Below are positions 21,585 through 32,593 of a DNA stretch of 64,000 nucleotides, piece by piece (the first letter of the stretch is position 1; each line of letters begins with the position of its first letter). The translations under genes were made by a program, and so were the position numbers. The stretch comes from Paramoeba atlantica. Taxonomy: Eukaryota; Discosea. The notes under the pieces are model-generated. The model was not told the origin of the DNA and did no database searches. It saw only the letters and a list, made by a program, of their open reading frames with translations. The DNA is taken from NCBI GenBank assembly GCA_977017575.1, contig CDRNVI010000140.1, forward strand, positions 310,001 to 374,000. Reading direction: 5' to 3'.

Positions 21585-23595
21585 GAGAAAAGAGGATATT
21601 GAATTTGATAAACAATAAAAATAATATTTTCTTTCATTTCTTTCCTCTTTTTCCTTTCAATTTTCAAAAATCAATAAAAAAAGAAAAAGAAAACAAACCA
21701 ATTCGAAAAGCGAGATATCTCCACTCGGGGTAAGAGATTTTCTTCCACATCAAATGGTCTCTAAAAAAGAAAAGAAAAAGAAAAGAAAAAAGAGGGAAAG
21801 GAAAGAGAGGAAGAAGAGGAAGAAGAGGAAGAAGAGAAAAAGGGAGAAAAAGGAAATTAAAAAAATCAAAAAAAAGAGATCATAAATAATCATAAATAAA
21901 CAAAAGAAAAATAAAATCAAATTTAAAAGAAATAATAAAAAGAAATAAAAATAAAAATAAAAATAAAAATAAAAATAAAAATAAAAATAAAAAAAATAAA
22001 ATAAAAATAAAATAAAAAAACCTTTTCCGCCAAGCTTGAATCCAAATACAAAAAATCATCACAGCCAAAAACAAAAATACACTCAAATCAATCTCAGTTG
22101 GATAAACCTATTTTGTTTTTTTTTATTTCAATCTTTTTTAAAAAAGAAACAATTTAAAATATAAATAATAATAATAAAAAAAGAAAGATCTTAAAATACA
22201 TTTTGTTTTATTTTCAATAATTTAGACAATTTTTCTAAATCGACTTTTAAAAATAAAAATAAATTCGAAAAGAGAAGAAAAAGAAAAACCTCTCCAATTT
22301 CAGATCCCAACTGAGAAAGAGAAACAGTAAAAGGAATTAAACCAATCGCCAACAACGATAATAATGTCAATACCAATATTGTAATATCATATCCCTTTGG
22401 AAAAGAAAGAGAAGAAAGAGAGAAAGAGAAAGAAATGAAAAGAAGAAGAGAAAGGAGAAGAGATTAATAAAATGATTAATTATTTATTTAAAAATTATTA
22501 TTTGTGTTTTTATTTTATAATCTTATTTTATTCCTCAAATTATTTCTTCGAGCAAAAAAGACTTTTGTTTAAATTTAAAAATAAAAAGATAAAGATAAAG
22601 AAAAAGATAAAGAAAAAGAAAAAGAAAAAGAAACCTTTAAAAAATAAAGAACATTAGAATGGGCAATATAAACAACCAAAATCATCAAAAAGCTGGTCCA
22701 TGCTCTCAACCATTTCATCGTAAACAATCCAACATTTCCTTTTGTTTTATATTATTATTTTTTTCTCCATTTCCTTTTGTTTTATATTGTTATTTTTTTT
22801 CTCCTTTTCCTTTTGTTTAAAATTTTTTATTTTTTTTTTTAATGAAAAAACAAATATTGATTTGGATGTGATTTTTTTGATGATTTTTTGGTTGGGATTT
22901 GGATTTGTGATTTTCTTTCTTTTTTGTATCTGATGATTATTTTCATTGTTATGATATTATTATTGTTATTCTTGTTATAAAAATGATTTTTATTTTTTAT
23001 TATTATTATTGAATAATATAAAAATTTAATATTCTCCATTATGATCCTGAACATTCTTGTTAAATAATCTTCATTTCAAATTAAAAATAAAAAGAAAACC
23101 TTTACTCTCCAAATCCACCTCAGGTTCCCCCTAAAAAAAGAAAAAATTAGAATTCCTCTTCTCTCTTTCTTTTCTCTTCTTCTCTTTCCTTTCTTTAATA
23201 AAAGAAGAAACAGAAAACATTACTTCATCCTCAAGAAGAGACATCAAAGGAAGATAAAGGAGAGTGGCAACAACTCCAACATATGCATCACAAAAGAGAG
23301 CAAGTCGACTTGGTTCAACTTCATGTTCCACAGCTTTCTATAATTTATAAAAAAAATTAAAAAAGAGAAGAGAAAGAAAAGAAAGAAAAGGGAAAGAAAA
23401 AGAAAGAAGGAAGGAAGAAAAGAAGAGAAAGAGAGAGAGGGAAAAAGAGAGAGAAAAGAGAAAAGATTCAAAGAATAATAATAAAAAACAAACAGCAGGT
23501 TTTCGAAAAGTTTTGCCCCAAAAGAAAAGAAGAGAATCGAGACTTGGAGGCGTTACCATCTCTTCTACTTCTCCTCCATCCGCCCAAGTTACCAT
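19423..23595 (-). CDS. TMEM175-like two-repeat cation channel (terminal exon not found)
   Basis: Fourteen phase-consistent exons give 451 residues without a stop: 23494-23595, 23224-23337, 23100-23130, 22635-22738, 22290-22394, 22022-22107, 21699-21760, 21366-21495, 21082-21210, 20791-20856, 20607-20658, 20171-20312, 19817-19891, 19423-19577 (complement). TMEM175 channels are dimers of proteins with two six-helix repeats that conduct K+ and H+ across lysosomal or other membranes. Both repeats are visible: repeat 1 begins SRLALFCDAYVGVVATLL, repeat 2 begins RERYIILTDAIYAFSATLIV. These match the family's R..x.SDA..AI.AT signature, although Phe-Ser-Asp is replaced by Phe-Cys-Asp and Leu-Thr-Asp. 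About eleven to twelve hydrophobic segments are present, with a charged Lys/Glu linker (21082-21210) between repeats. The gene ends at a donor in front of an array of its own exon end, so its last exon is missing. Confidence 0.85.
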
Positions 23596-24110
23596 GATTT
23601 TCTTCTTTTCTTTTTGTCAAAGAAAAGAGGATTTCTTTTTTGTCTTTTTCAGGAAAAGAAAGATTTCAGAAAACAATTTTCTTTTCTTTGGTTTTCTTTT
23701 CTTGAAGAGAACTCTTCTCCAAACGACAAAATAAAAAAAAAAAGTCAATTTCAAGTCCCGAAAAGTCAAAAATCGAGATTTCAGATGCTTGGTTTTCTCT
23801 TTTTTTGCACTTTTTCTTTCTCCTTTTCTTCGCCAGGTTCTCAGAATGAACAAGAAGAAAATGAAGAAATGAAGAAATGAAAAAACGGTCTCCTTTCAGA
23901 AAACGCGGCTTCGCTTTTTCTGAATTAAGGTCGAAAAAGCAAAGAATTTTCTTTTTTGGGAGAGAAAAGTGAAAAATCGTTTTTTGGGAATGACTTTTTG
24001 TTTTTGTTTGCGACAAGTCAAACCGCAGAACGACAATCAGAAAAAAGAAAGAATTTTCTCAGAATCTCCGATCAAAAACAAAATGACACTCTTTATTCTC
24101 CTCTCTCTTC
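23596..24110. other. Intergenic region between TMEM175-like start and eIF4E-like end (both minus)
   Basis: 515 bp. Mixed AT-rich sequence with TTTTC-rich runs on the + strand; it should hold the promoter of the channel gene and the 3' UTR of the eIF4E-like gene. No further gene is supported. Confidence 0.5.
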
Positions 24111-25189
24111 TTACAGATGCAGTTCCCTTTCTGAAGGCAAGAAGAGACACATCGCTCTCTTCTTTCGGCGGCGATTGGGTTGGGTTTTGGGGCGGGGAGG
24201 TTGTTGATCATCTTCAAATCTTTGCTTTTGCTTCTTCTTTTTCGAAGCAGCCCTTCCTTTCGTTTCTGATTCCTTCTTCAAGATGATTTCGGGCAATTTC
24301 GTTGCCTGGCCCCAGACACCCATTGTTGGTTTCGTTAATTTTTTCTCGTTTCCAAAATTCTCCAGAGAGCTGTGAACTGTTTGAAAAAGGTAAGTAAGGA
24401 AGAACTTTGAATTTACAAAAGAAACTCTCATGAACCTTTGTAAACACCAGTTTCTTGAAGTTGCTCGCAAATCACGGGAATGGGAAAAATCTTTTCTAAA
24501 AAGTCAAGGAGGAAATTCTGATGAAAAACCATCGCTTTTCCATTCCAGATATACAAAGAAGCTTCGCTGTGGAAAATGAGAGAAAACAGTAAGAATACAA
24601 CAGGCTTTTTTCACCAAAAACTAAGAAAAGAGAGAGAGAGTTACTTTTTTCTCATCCCAATGGAGACTCCACAAAGGTGATCACCAAATTCTGAGAAAAA
24701 CTGATCAAGTTGGCCACTAACAGCAGCAAGACACAAGTACAACCAAACGGTATTCGTCAAAGCAATTGGAAATTTTGCTGTAAAATTTCCCCCTTCAACA
24801 TTTCGAGCATCTTCCCTGAGAGTTTCAGAATCAATAAATTGGAAACCAAAGAAAGAAGAGAAAGAAGAAAAAAAAAACACAAACCAAGTTGGTCGAATGT
24901 TGTCCTTCATCAAGTGGTAAGTACATGTTGGATCCAATTCTCGAGCGGAAGGGAGATTGTTGAACCAGCTCCAAAAATCATGAATGGAAGAGAGCTGACA
25001 AATCTGTTTGAGAGCGTCGTTGTACTGTTGGGCAGTGCAACCTCTTCCAATATATCGATCAAACCATAATGTCCAATCATTTGGGAGGGATTCCCTCGCA
25101 GGGTCCCTTTGTAATCTTAACAAGTCGCAACTTTTGTTGTTCTTGGTGGGGGGTGAAGTAATTTTGTCCTCGGCTTTTGCCATATTCAT
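24111..25189 (-). CDS. eIF4E-family cap-binding protein, divergent, with basic C-terminal extension
   Basis: Four exons (24885-25189, 24645-24815, 24436-24566, 24111-24376, complement) give 290 residues with matching phases. The eIF4E fold is recognised by LPNDWTLWFDRYIGRG, IHDFWSWFNNL, CTYHLMKDNIRPTW, a Trp-poor GGNFTAKFP in place of GGRW, and DHLCGVSIGMRKK followed by LYIWN. These proteins bind the mRNA 5' cap by stacking between two Trp; position 56 appears non-Trp here, as in class II/4E-HP members, and the GGRW tryptophan is replaced, so cap affinity may differ. If translation ends at the TGA reached by reading through the donor at 24435, the protein stops at VYKGS; the splice I prefer (68-bp intron, good polypyrimidine tract) adds about 88 residues rich in Lys/Arg (RAASKKKKQKQ). 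Confidence 0.8.
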
Positions 25190-25541
25190 AAAGATATTTG
25201 TTTCGAATTAATGATAGTTGAAAGCTTTTGTGCATAATCTGCAGTTTGCCAAAATAAAAAAGCAAAAAAAGAAAAGAAAGAAAAGAGGCGAAGACAACAC
25301 CCCTTCTCTTCAATCGCCGAAGCAATAAAACTTTACCGATTCTCAGATAATGAAAACCATTTCGATCATTTGGCGAATTGTCGACGTGTTCATCAATCCG
25401 ACTTTTCAAACCCATCCAAAACCTCCGATTGACTTTTCAGAGGGTATTTTTTTTCTCTCTCATTTTGGTTTTTGGGGGATTTTTCTTCTTTTTTTATTAT
25501 TTTAAATAGTCTTATCATTTTTTTTGGATGGAAAAGGTGGA
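25190..25541. other. Short intergenic region with a possible upstream ORF
   Basis: 352 bp between two minus-strand genes. On the minus strand an ATG at 25415 opens MGLKSRIDEHVDNSPNDRN and, if the donor CG/GTAAAG at about 25337 is joined to the CTGCAG acceptor at about 25238, the frame runs to a TGA overlapping the eIF4E-like start codon. It may be an upstream ORF in that gene's leader, or an unrecognised first exon. Confidence 0.35.
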
Positions 25542-27886
25542 TCAAGAGTCCAAATATCGAAAAGCAACCTCACTTTTGACAATGGAAGTTGGGTCATTAC
25601 TAACCGAAATTAAAGCGGGATTGGAGGAAGGAGCAGGAGCATTACAAAGGAGAGCTCCTGCTTCATGCCATCGAGTATTCAAAGCTGGTCGCTCTCCAAA
25701 CCAGGCTTGTAAATTTCCTTCTTTTTGAAAATTTGAACCAAGGATGATACAACGTGTTCCCTCTTTCCCTTCTGGAGGAATTATCTCGGTGACTGAAGCA
25801 TTTGAGTCAGCTTGCCCTGTGATAATAAAAGTGTGAGAAAACAAACTTCAGAGAGACCAAAAAACCCTTCTCCAGAATAACACAAACCAATGTTAGCAAC
25901 AACCCCCACACCCCCAACCCCACAACCCAAAAACTGACCATTTTAATACCTGACTTTCCACTCAAATACAAGGTATGAGAGAATACTTCAATGGAATTGG
26001 AAACACAGTGACAAGTATGGACTAACTCTGAATGTCCACCCACAAACACTTTCAGAGTAAATTTAATTCTGAAAAACTTTCGTTCAGTCGATTGGAAAAA
26101 TAAAAAGAGAATAAAGAAGGAAAAAAACCTGCAAGAAGATCCCAGCTGTTGCGTTGTCTGCATAATCTTTAATTTTTTGAAGGTCCCAAAATGACTGGAA
26201 TCGACCCGAATAACTTTTGTCCCTTCTAATAATTTTGGAAGCTAAAAAAAAAAAAGAAACAAAGATAAATGTTAAAAAAATCTCTTTCAAAGAAAAAAAA
26301 AAAAGCAAAAAAACAAAGAAACCTCAGCACTGGTATCATTTCGAATAAGAGAAGCTTCAATAAAAAGAGAGCATTGTGGTCCAGGAAATTGATCGTCCTA
26401 TTTTGTTTTTTTAAAATTTTTTGAAACCTAACTTTAAGACGACTTTTTTTTGGTTATTTAATTGAATAAAAAACAAACCTTACTCTCAAGCAAAACAGAA
26501 GGAAACGGTCTCACAATCCTTTGGTAAACGGTCTTTGATGGAGGTTGTCGAGAAATTCTTAATCGCAAATTTCTATTTCATTCAGTGGTAAGAAAACTGG
26601 AGGATAAGAACTTAAATCAAAGAAATTAAAAAGAGACTGGATGATTGGCAATAAAGCATCTGGTATTGTCTGTACAGGAGGAGCCTGTTGAATAAGAAGA
26701 AAAAATTTATCAGTTTTCATTCAATCCAATTTAGGAATTCAAAAGAAAAAAAAGATCAAACTGGTGTTGGAATATCTGATAAAAGAGGTGGTTGTTGAGT
26801 CTGATCACCAAGAGGAACCTCCCCTCCTAAAAAAAGAAAGACAATTTAATTCAATGTGTTAAAAACAAAAGAATCGAATTTTAAGGAGAGTCCTCATACC
26901 ACTACCAAGAACATCACGACTTCCAGAAAGTCGAAGCATACTCTTTAAATCCATGATTCCTAAAACTTCACCACCATCACCAGAAGCCCCCTCGCGAAAA
27001 TCAACCATCAGACGAGCAACCATTTGTGTTTTTCGATCATCCATTTCGATCAACCATTGCGCCAGATCCTGAAGTTCATCGATTGGAAGTTTCAAAATAT
27101 CTATTTTGACAAAAAAGAATTTTTTACAAACAATTCAAAACAAAAAGAAATTATCAAAAAGACAAAAGACCTGCAACATAATGGAGCATATCCCAAGGAG
27201 TGTTCGGCGCGAGCTCTAGGAGCACCTTTCTTTCCAAATGTAAAGGAGAAGCGCGCAATTTTTGGTTGAGGGAACTTAAAGTTTGAAGATCCCATGCTTT
27301 AAACATCTCTTTGAGATTGTGAATGAAAGAATAAGGTCTGGAAACGGAAGATGAAGACGGGGCACCCTCTGTTGGTTGAGGAAAGCCTGTGGGAGGAGGA
27401 TGGATCTCAAACGATGAGAGAGTAATCAGTTGTGTGAAAGTCATATGATTTAAGGTGAGAAGGACAAGATGGAGAGATCGAAGGTGTTCAAGTTGGGGAA
27501 TTCCTCGACTGTGCAGCAAATGATGAAAAAGATCTTTTTCAGACTGCACGATTGATGAGAAAGAAAAAAAGTGAGCAAAAAGCACTCTTTGGGGTCTTTT
27601 GTCTTGTTTTCTTGAAGAGAATTGAATTGAAGAATAAAGAAACCTGATTTTTAAAGAAAGCAGGGAGCTCATCAAACATTCCTTTCAAAACAGGAACACG
27701 TTGATCAGCAGGAATTTCAGGTTGAGCGACCGAACTCAACAACATCAAAGTCTGAGTGTGTTTCTTCCCAACCTCCAAACAAAAAGTATAGACTTCAGAG
27801 AGCTGTTGAACCAGTAATCGAAGAGCTGGTTCAGTTGTGGGGGTCGAACATTCCAACGTCAAAGGATGTAATCCTTTTGTATCCAT
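25542..27886 (-). CDS. IPT/TIG-domain protein, likely Ig-fold transcription regulator
   Basis: Ten exons: 27644-27886, 27171-27543 and 26900-27100 encode a helical N-terminal half (LTLNHMTFTQLITLSS and DELQDLAQWLIEMDD); then a Pro/Gln linker; then a beta-rich block starting NLRLRISRQPPSKTVYQRIV and including LVHTCHCVSNSIEVFSHT; then a clear IPT/TIG domain (VTEIIPPEGKEGTRCIILG, then AWFGE and ALLCNAPA) that ends the protein at LDS. The layout of a conserved beta domain immediately before an IPT domain is that of DNA-binding Ig-fold factors (Rel, EBF, CSL, STAT-like or Mga2/Spt23-like), but I cannot assign it to one of these. No ankyrin repeats or membrane segment follow. It shares a 223-bp divergent promoter region with the TopBP1-like gene. 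Confidence 0.75.
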
Positions 27887-28109
27887 TCTTTTGTGCCTTT
27901 TGGACAAAGAGAAGAAAACAGAAAAACAGGCGGTTTTTCACCAAAAAATTTGGCCATTGTTTTAGAACGCTTTTTTAGCATCGAAAATCTTTTTTTTAGT
28001 CTTCTTTTTCGAGATTTCTTTTTTTAGATTTCTATTTTTTTTCGATTGGCCATTTGCCCATGCCTGTTTCTTTTTTCTTTCTCTTTCCGAATAATTTCCA
28101 GCAGAAAGA
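27887..28109. promoter_or_regulatory. Divergent intergenic region, IPT protein / TopBP1-like
   Basis: 223 bp between the two start codons, T-rich on the + strand. No specific element assigned. Confidence 0.4.
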
Positions 28110-28604
28110 ATGAGTGGTGGAAGAATGAAACGTTCTCCAAGGATGGAACCAAAACCTTTAGATAATACTTTAATTTCTGTCTCTTCAATCGCAACTTCCC
28201 TTCGAAGAGATGTTGCTTCTGCAATCGAACAAGTTTTTTCTTCTTGTTCATTCTTTTTATTTTTTCTTGTCCAAAATTCTGAATTCCTGCTAACTTTTTC
28301 GGTGGTAGTTGGGTGGAAAATACAGTCCTTCTCTTGATGTATCCTGTACACATTTAATTGTTGATAATACTATGTTTCGTGAAGGTTCGTTTTCTCTTTT
28401 CATTTTTTTCTTCATTCTTTCGTGCAGAACCCCCTAACGAATCATTCATAGGCCCAAAGTATCAGTTTGCAAAACACAAAGGGATCGAAATTGTGACTTT
28501 AAATTGGCTTCGTGATTGTGTCGAAAAAAGAATTCGTTTCAATGAAGACGATTATCGTCCTGAGACCTTGAAAAAACAACAACAAAAACAAAAACAAAAA
28601 CAAA

Positions 28605-28647
<43 letters not shown>

Positions 28648-31600
28648 ACAAAACAGAGAAGCCAATGGAACAATTTTAGATTTGAGTGAGATTTCTGCTC
28701 CAAGCGATGTTGCACCGAATGATGATGAAGATGGCATTTCGATTTCTTCCACTGTGAAAGTACAAAAACGAACCCGAACGTCAGATTCAGGCAACAAAGG
28801 AAAAGAGGAGAAAGTGTTGACTCCTCCAGAATCGAAGAAGAAGAAGAACAAGAAGAGAAAGAATCCTTTTGAAGATTTCCTGTTTATTCATGACGGTTTT
28901 GAAGAAGATGATCAAGTTGCCTTATCCAATGAAATCGAAAGAAGGGGAGGTCGGGTCATGAATTTTCGAAAAGGAATGGAGATCGTAGAAAAGAGAAGAT
29001 CCAGTTCAACAAAAGGGAAATTTTTTCAGCAATCTTCTTGGGAACCTCTTTATTTGGTCTGTCCTCATGGTCATTCACTTGCTCTTGATAATTACCCAAT
29101 TGTAACACCTTCGGTTTGTGTTTTTTTCTTTTTCTTTCTGAGAGTCAAAAAAAGTTTCTTCAAAAATCATCTCATTTTCATTTCCTTTAGTGGGTTGAGC
29201 GATGTTCTATGAGTTCTAGTTTACTTGACATTAAAAGCAATCCGATCTTTTCTCCTTTACCTTTCCCTTATCCCTTGCGGTCGCTTCAAGATTACACTGT
29301 CTATTTAGAAGGCTTTTCCAAGGTAAACTTTTTTATTATAATTTCACTTTAACCCCAAAACATAATAATTGAGGAAAACAGCAAAAATTCGACCTCATGA
29401 GAAATATTTTGGTTACTTCAGGGGCTCACATTACAAGGAAATTTCCAAAGGCAAACGTAATCCTCTGTTCCCAAGAAACTTTAACAGAATGGAAATCTCG
29501 ACAAACAGGGGAAACGGACGACATGATAGATGATGAGTCTTTGAATCAACAAGAACAAGGGAAAAAAAAAAGAAAAAGAATCGAACCTCCTCCACAAGTA
29601 AGCCGAAAGGATCGCAAGACAGACGATTTGGAAGAGCCCAAAAAGAATATTTTGAGCCGTGCTTTAGAGATTCCTCTTCCAATTGTAGATGAACAATGGG
29701 TTCTTGAATCTCTTTATTCTGAACGTAAAGTCCCCATTCCTTCGTTTGAAACTTTATTAACTTCCAAGAAACGAAGTGAAGCTGCTCAAGAAATTGGAGA
29801 GAGAGAGATTTTTGATGGATTTACATTTTTCCTTCCAATGCAACGACTTGAAAATGCGTCAAGGGTATTTTCTTTTGAGATTTTTTTTTTTGAAAGAATT
29901 TTATCTCCAATTCTCACTGTACGGAAATGGACTAACTTAATTCTTTGCAGCTTTATTCTCTGAGTGGACAATTGGGTGCAGAGATTACACTTGAACCGTT
30001 TTCATGCACCCATTACATCCACCAAGGTCCCCCCAAGAGAACGAAAGATTATCTCGCTGCGAAAGAGAGGTTCTCATTGAGCTTTTTTTCTTTCTTTTCC
30101 CCCTTTTTCCTCAATTCTTTTTTCTTTTTGCAGTGGCGCTATGATAGTTTCACCACTGTGGATCTGGGAGTGTGCTCGTCAAGGACAACGATTACCTGAA
30201 TCCCTCTTTCCCCCTGAAGTTCGGGCTGGAAGGACACTTGGTAGTGTGATTGAAAGTAAAGCAACTACTCGGAAGGTCCCTGAACGAAAAAAAGATGAGG
30301 CGATCAAGTCTGCCCCTCAGAGAGCAATTGGAAAGAAAGAGGAAGTGAGAAAAACCCCTGGTCCCATTCTCATCCACAGAGGAGACTCCTTCTCTCTTTC
30401 CAACAAACCCACCCCAACAACAAAACAAACTCCTTCTTCTTTTGTTGAAAGTAAACCCACGCACCAGAATTCCTTTTCTTCAACATCACACCATCTTTTG
30501 CCTGTTGCTCAGGCCATTCTCCAACCATTTTCTCCCATCCAAAAAGTCCACTCGCCAACTCCTCCTGGAGAACCAACAACGACCGGAATTCTTGATGAGC
30601 GAGAACACAATCACGAGGAGGACAGTGAGCACAATCACGATGACCCTGATCAAATTGCGCCAAATAAAAGTCAAGAGATGAGGAGTACAGTCGCCGCTTT
30701 TGAAGAATTGCAACGTCTGCTAAAATCAAAACCATCAAGAAAAGGTATTTCAATCTCAAATTTCAAATCTCTTTTTTTTTTTCAATTTTTCTTTCTCTTT
30801 TCTAACACCCTGTTAAAACCTCTTTCTTTTTCGAACAGGTACAACAGGAACAAGAATAAAACCTAAGAGTTCAATACGACTCCGTTCTGTCTCGAGGGAG
30901 TCAGATTCATCTGAGAAAGAGACAGAAGATGCGAAAAATGATTCCGAGAATGACCATAATATGGTAACTTTAAAAACAAAAGAAGATCGCAAATCCCAAT
31001 CTCCTGTTCCTTCTGTTGTGTATGTCGACCCAATGGAAGCTGCTGCCAGGGTAATTCAGACCTTATTTATCTTTCAGTTCTTGTCAAATTTTTCCCTCAA
31101 TTTTTTTTTTCATGCAGGCTGAATTGGATGGTCATGATCATAAAGAAGGTACCCAATCAGAAAAAATGGATCTTGAGGAGGATAGTTGGGCAAAAGAAGA
31201 AAAAACTCCGCTCAGTTTTTCTTCTTCCTCTTTACCTGTCGCTTCTCTCTCTCCAGATTCATGTACGTTCACATTGACTGGTTTCGACACGGGAGTGGTA
31301 TCATCTTTCTTTCTTTCTTTTCTTTCGATCGATTTTCTTAGAAGTTTTCGATAATATCGTATCATTGATTTTGGTGATTTAAAAATTAACCCTTTTACAA
31401 CAGGCCGAAAAATGGGTTCCTCTCATTCGTAGGTTGGGTGGAAAGTACGAAAAACAAGCGAGCCCAGCTGTTACTATTGTCATTGCGAATAAGTTTGGAG
31501 CTTTCCTTTTTCATTTTGGAGATTTTCGTTTTTGCTAATTTTCTTTCATTTCAGACTCTCGAAAACTGAAAAAGTGATCGGTGGTCTCGCAAAAGGAGCT

Positions 31601-32333
31601 TGGATTCTGATGGAAAGTTATTTAGAAGCTTGCGAGAAGGTTTTCTTTTCTCTTTCTTCGATTCTTTCCTTCAATCTTGGGAAACAGCTCATTTTTCATT
31701 GTTCTGCAGTGTGAAGGCTTTCCAGACCCAGAAAAATATCAATTTTGTTCTTCTTCGTCTGATCAAATTGCAATTGCTGCAAATTACTGGCGAAAAACAC
31801 TCTTTGGAAATTCGACTCAAGGAAAAAGAAAAGAACAGAATGTGGAAGGCGCGTTTGCCCACGTTCGTGCGATGTTTCATGGTCGAGGGAGCGGGACTGC
31901 GAGGTTTGAAGCAAAGAATTGAATGACAATCTTTTGTTTTTGTTTTTTTTTGTTTTTTGTTCATTTTCTTTTTTCTGTAACAGGAGTTTTCAAAATATTA
32001 TTCGGATTGGAGGGGGAAAGATCCTCAAGTATCGTGATTTTGAAACAATCGATTTTCGGGATCCTTTAAATATGGTTTGTTCCTATTTTTTTTTTTTTTT
32101 GAATTCCTGTTTTGATAAGAAATGTCTAATTTTCTATTTCTCAGCCCACACATATCTTCTTTGTTGAAAAACTGGGGGAGAAAGAGAGACGAGAAAGGAG
32201 GAGACTACCGACAGACAACAGCGATCCCCCGCTAGGTTTGATCGTCGAAAGATGGGAGGACAACCGCGTGTTTTGCGGGAGCTACTTTACCATTTACAAT
32301 TATCTTTTGAGCCTTGGGGTTTCGTGGGATTGA
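28110..32333 (+). CDS. TOPBP1: TopBP1/Dpb11-like multi-BRCT DNA replication and checkpoint protein
   Basis: At least 13 exons; the first are 28110-28232, 28309-28384, 28428-29113, 29191-29322, 29382-29864, 29951-30069, 30134-30744, 30839-31050, 31118-31297 and 31404 onward, with phases matching. I count about six BRCT domains: the first joins exons 1-3 (IEQ/LGGKYSPSL, CTHLIVDN, then VTLNWLRDCVEKR), and later ones have WVERC, VDEQWVLESLY, PLWIWECARQG and GAWILMESYLEACEK. The last pair (RRLGGKYEKQ with ESYLEACEK, then IGGGKILKY with PTHIFFVEK) corresponds to human TopBP1 BRCT7-8, the pair that binds phosphorylated BACH1. A Gln/Lys insert (28575-28660) and long Ser/Pro-rich linkers separate the domains. 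TopBP1/Dpb11 connects CDK-phosphorylated Sld3/Treslin to CMG helicase loading and activates ATR. I did not locate an ATR-activation domain. Confidence 0.87.
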
Positions 32334-32593
32334 TCGAGGGAAACTTTGATCTGTTTTTTTTTTTTTTCTGAGCAAACAACGACGAAAACCTGAGAAACTT
32401 GGAAAGTTCCAAAAAAAGAAAAAAGGGGCCGCTTCTTTTTTTTGGTTCCTGTATGGATATTTATGTTCAAATTTATTGTTAATGTATGGATCACACTTAC
32501 AAAAGTTCCTCTTTTCATTTTTTTCGTGGGTTCGTCCTCGGCCGTGACTTACTTCCCGTTCACAACCTTTTTTTTCAAAAAGTTTCGATTGTT
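32334..32593. other. Convergent intergenic region
   Basis: 260 bp between convergent stop codons; T-rich, likely 3' UTRs. Nothing else seen. Confidence 0.5.
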
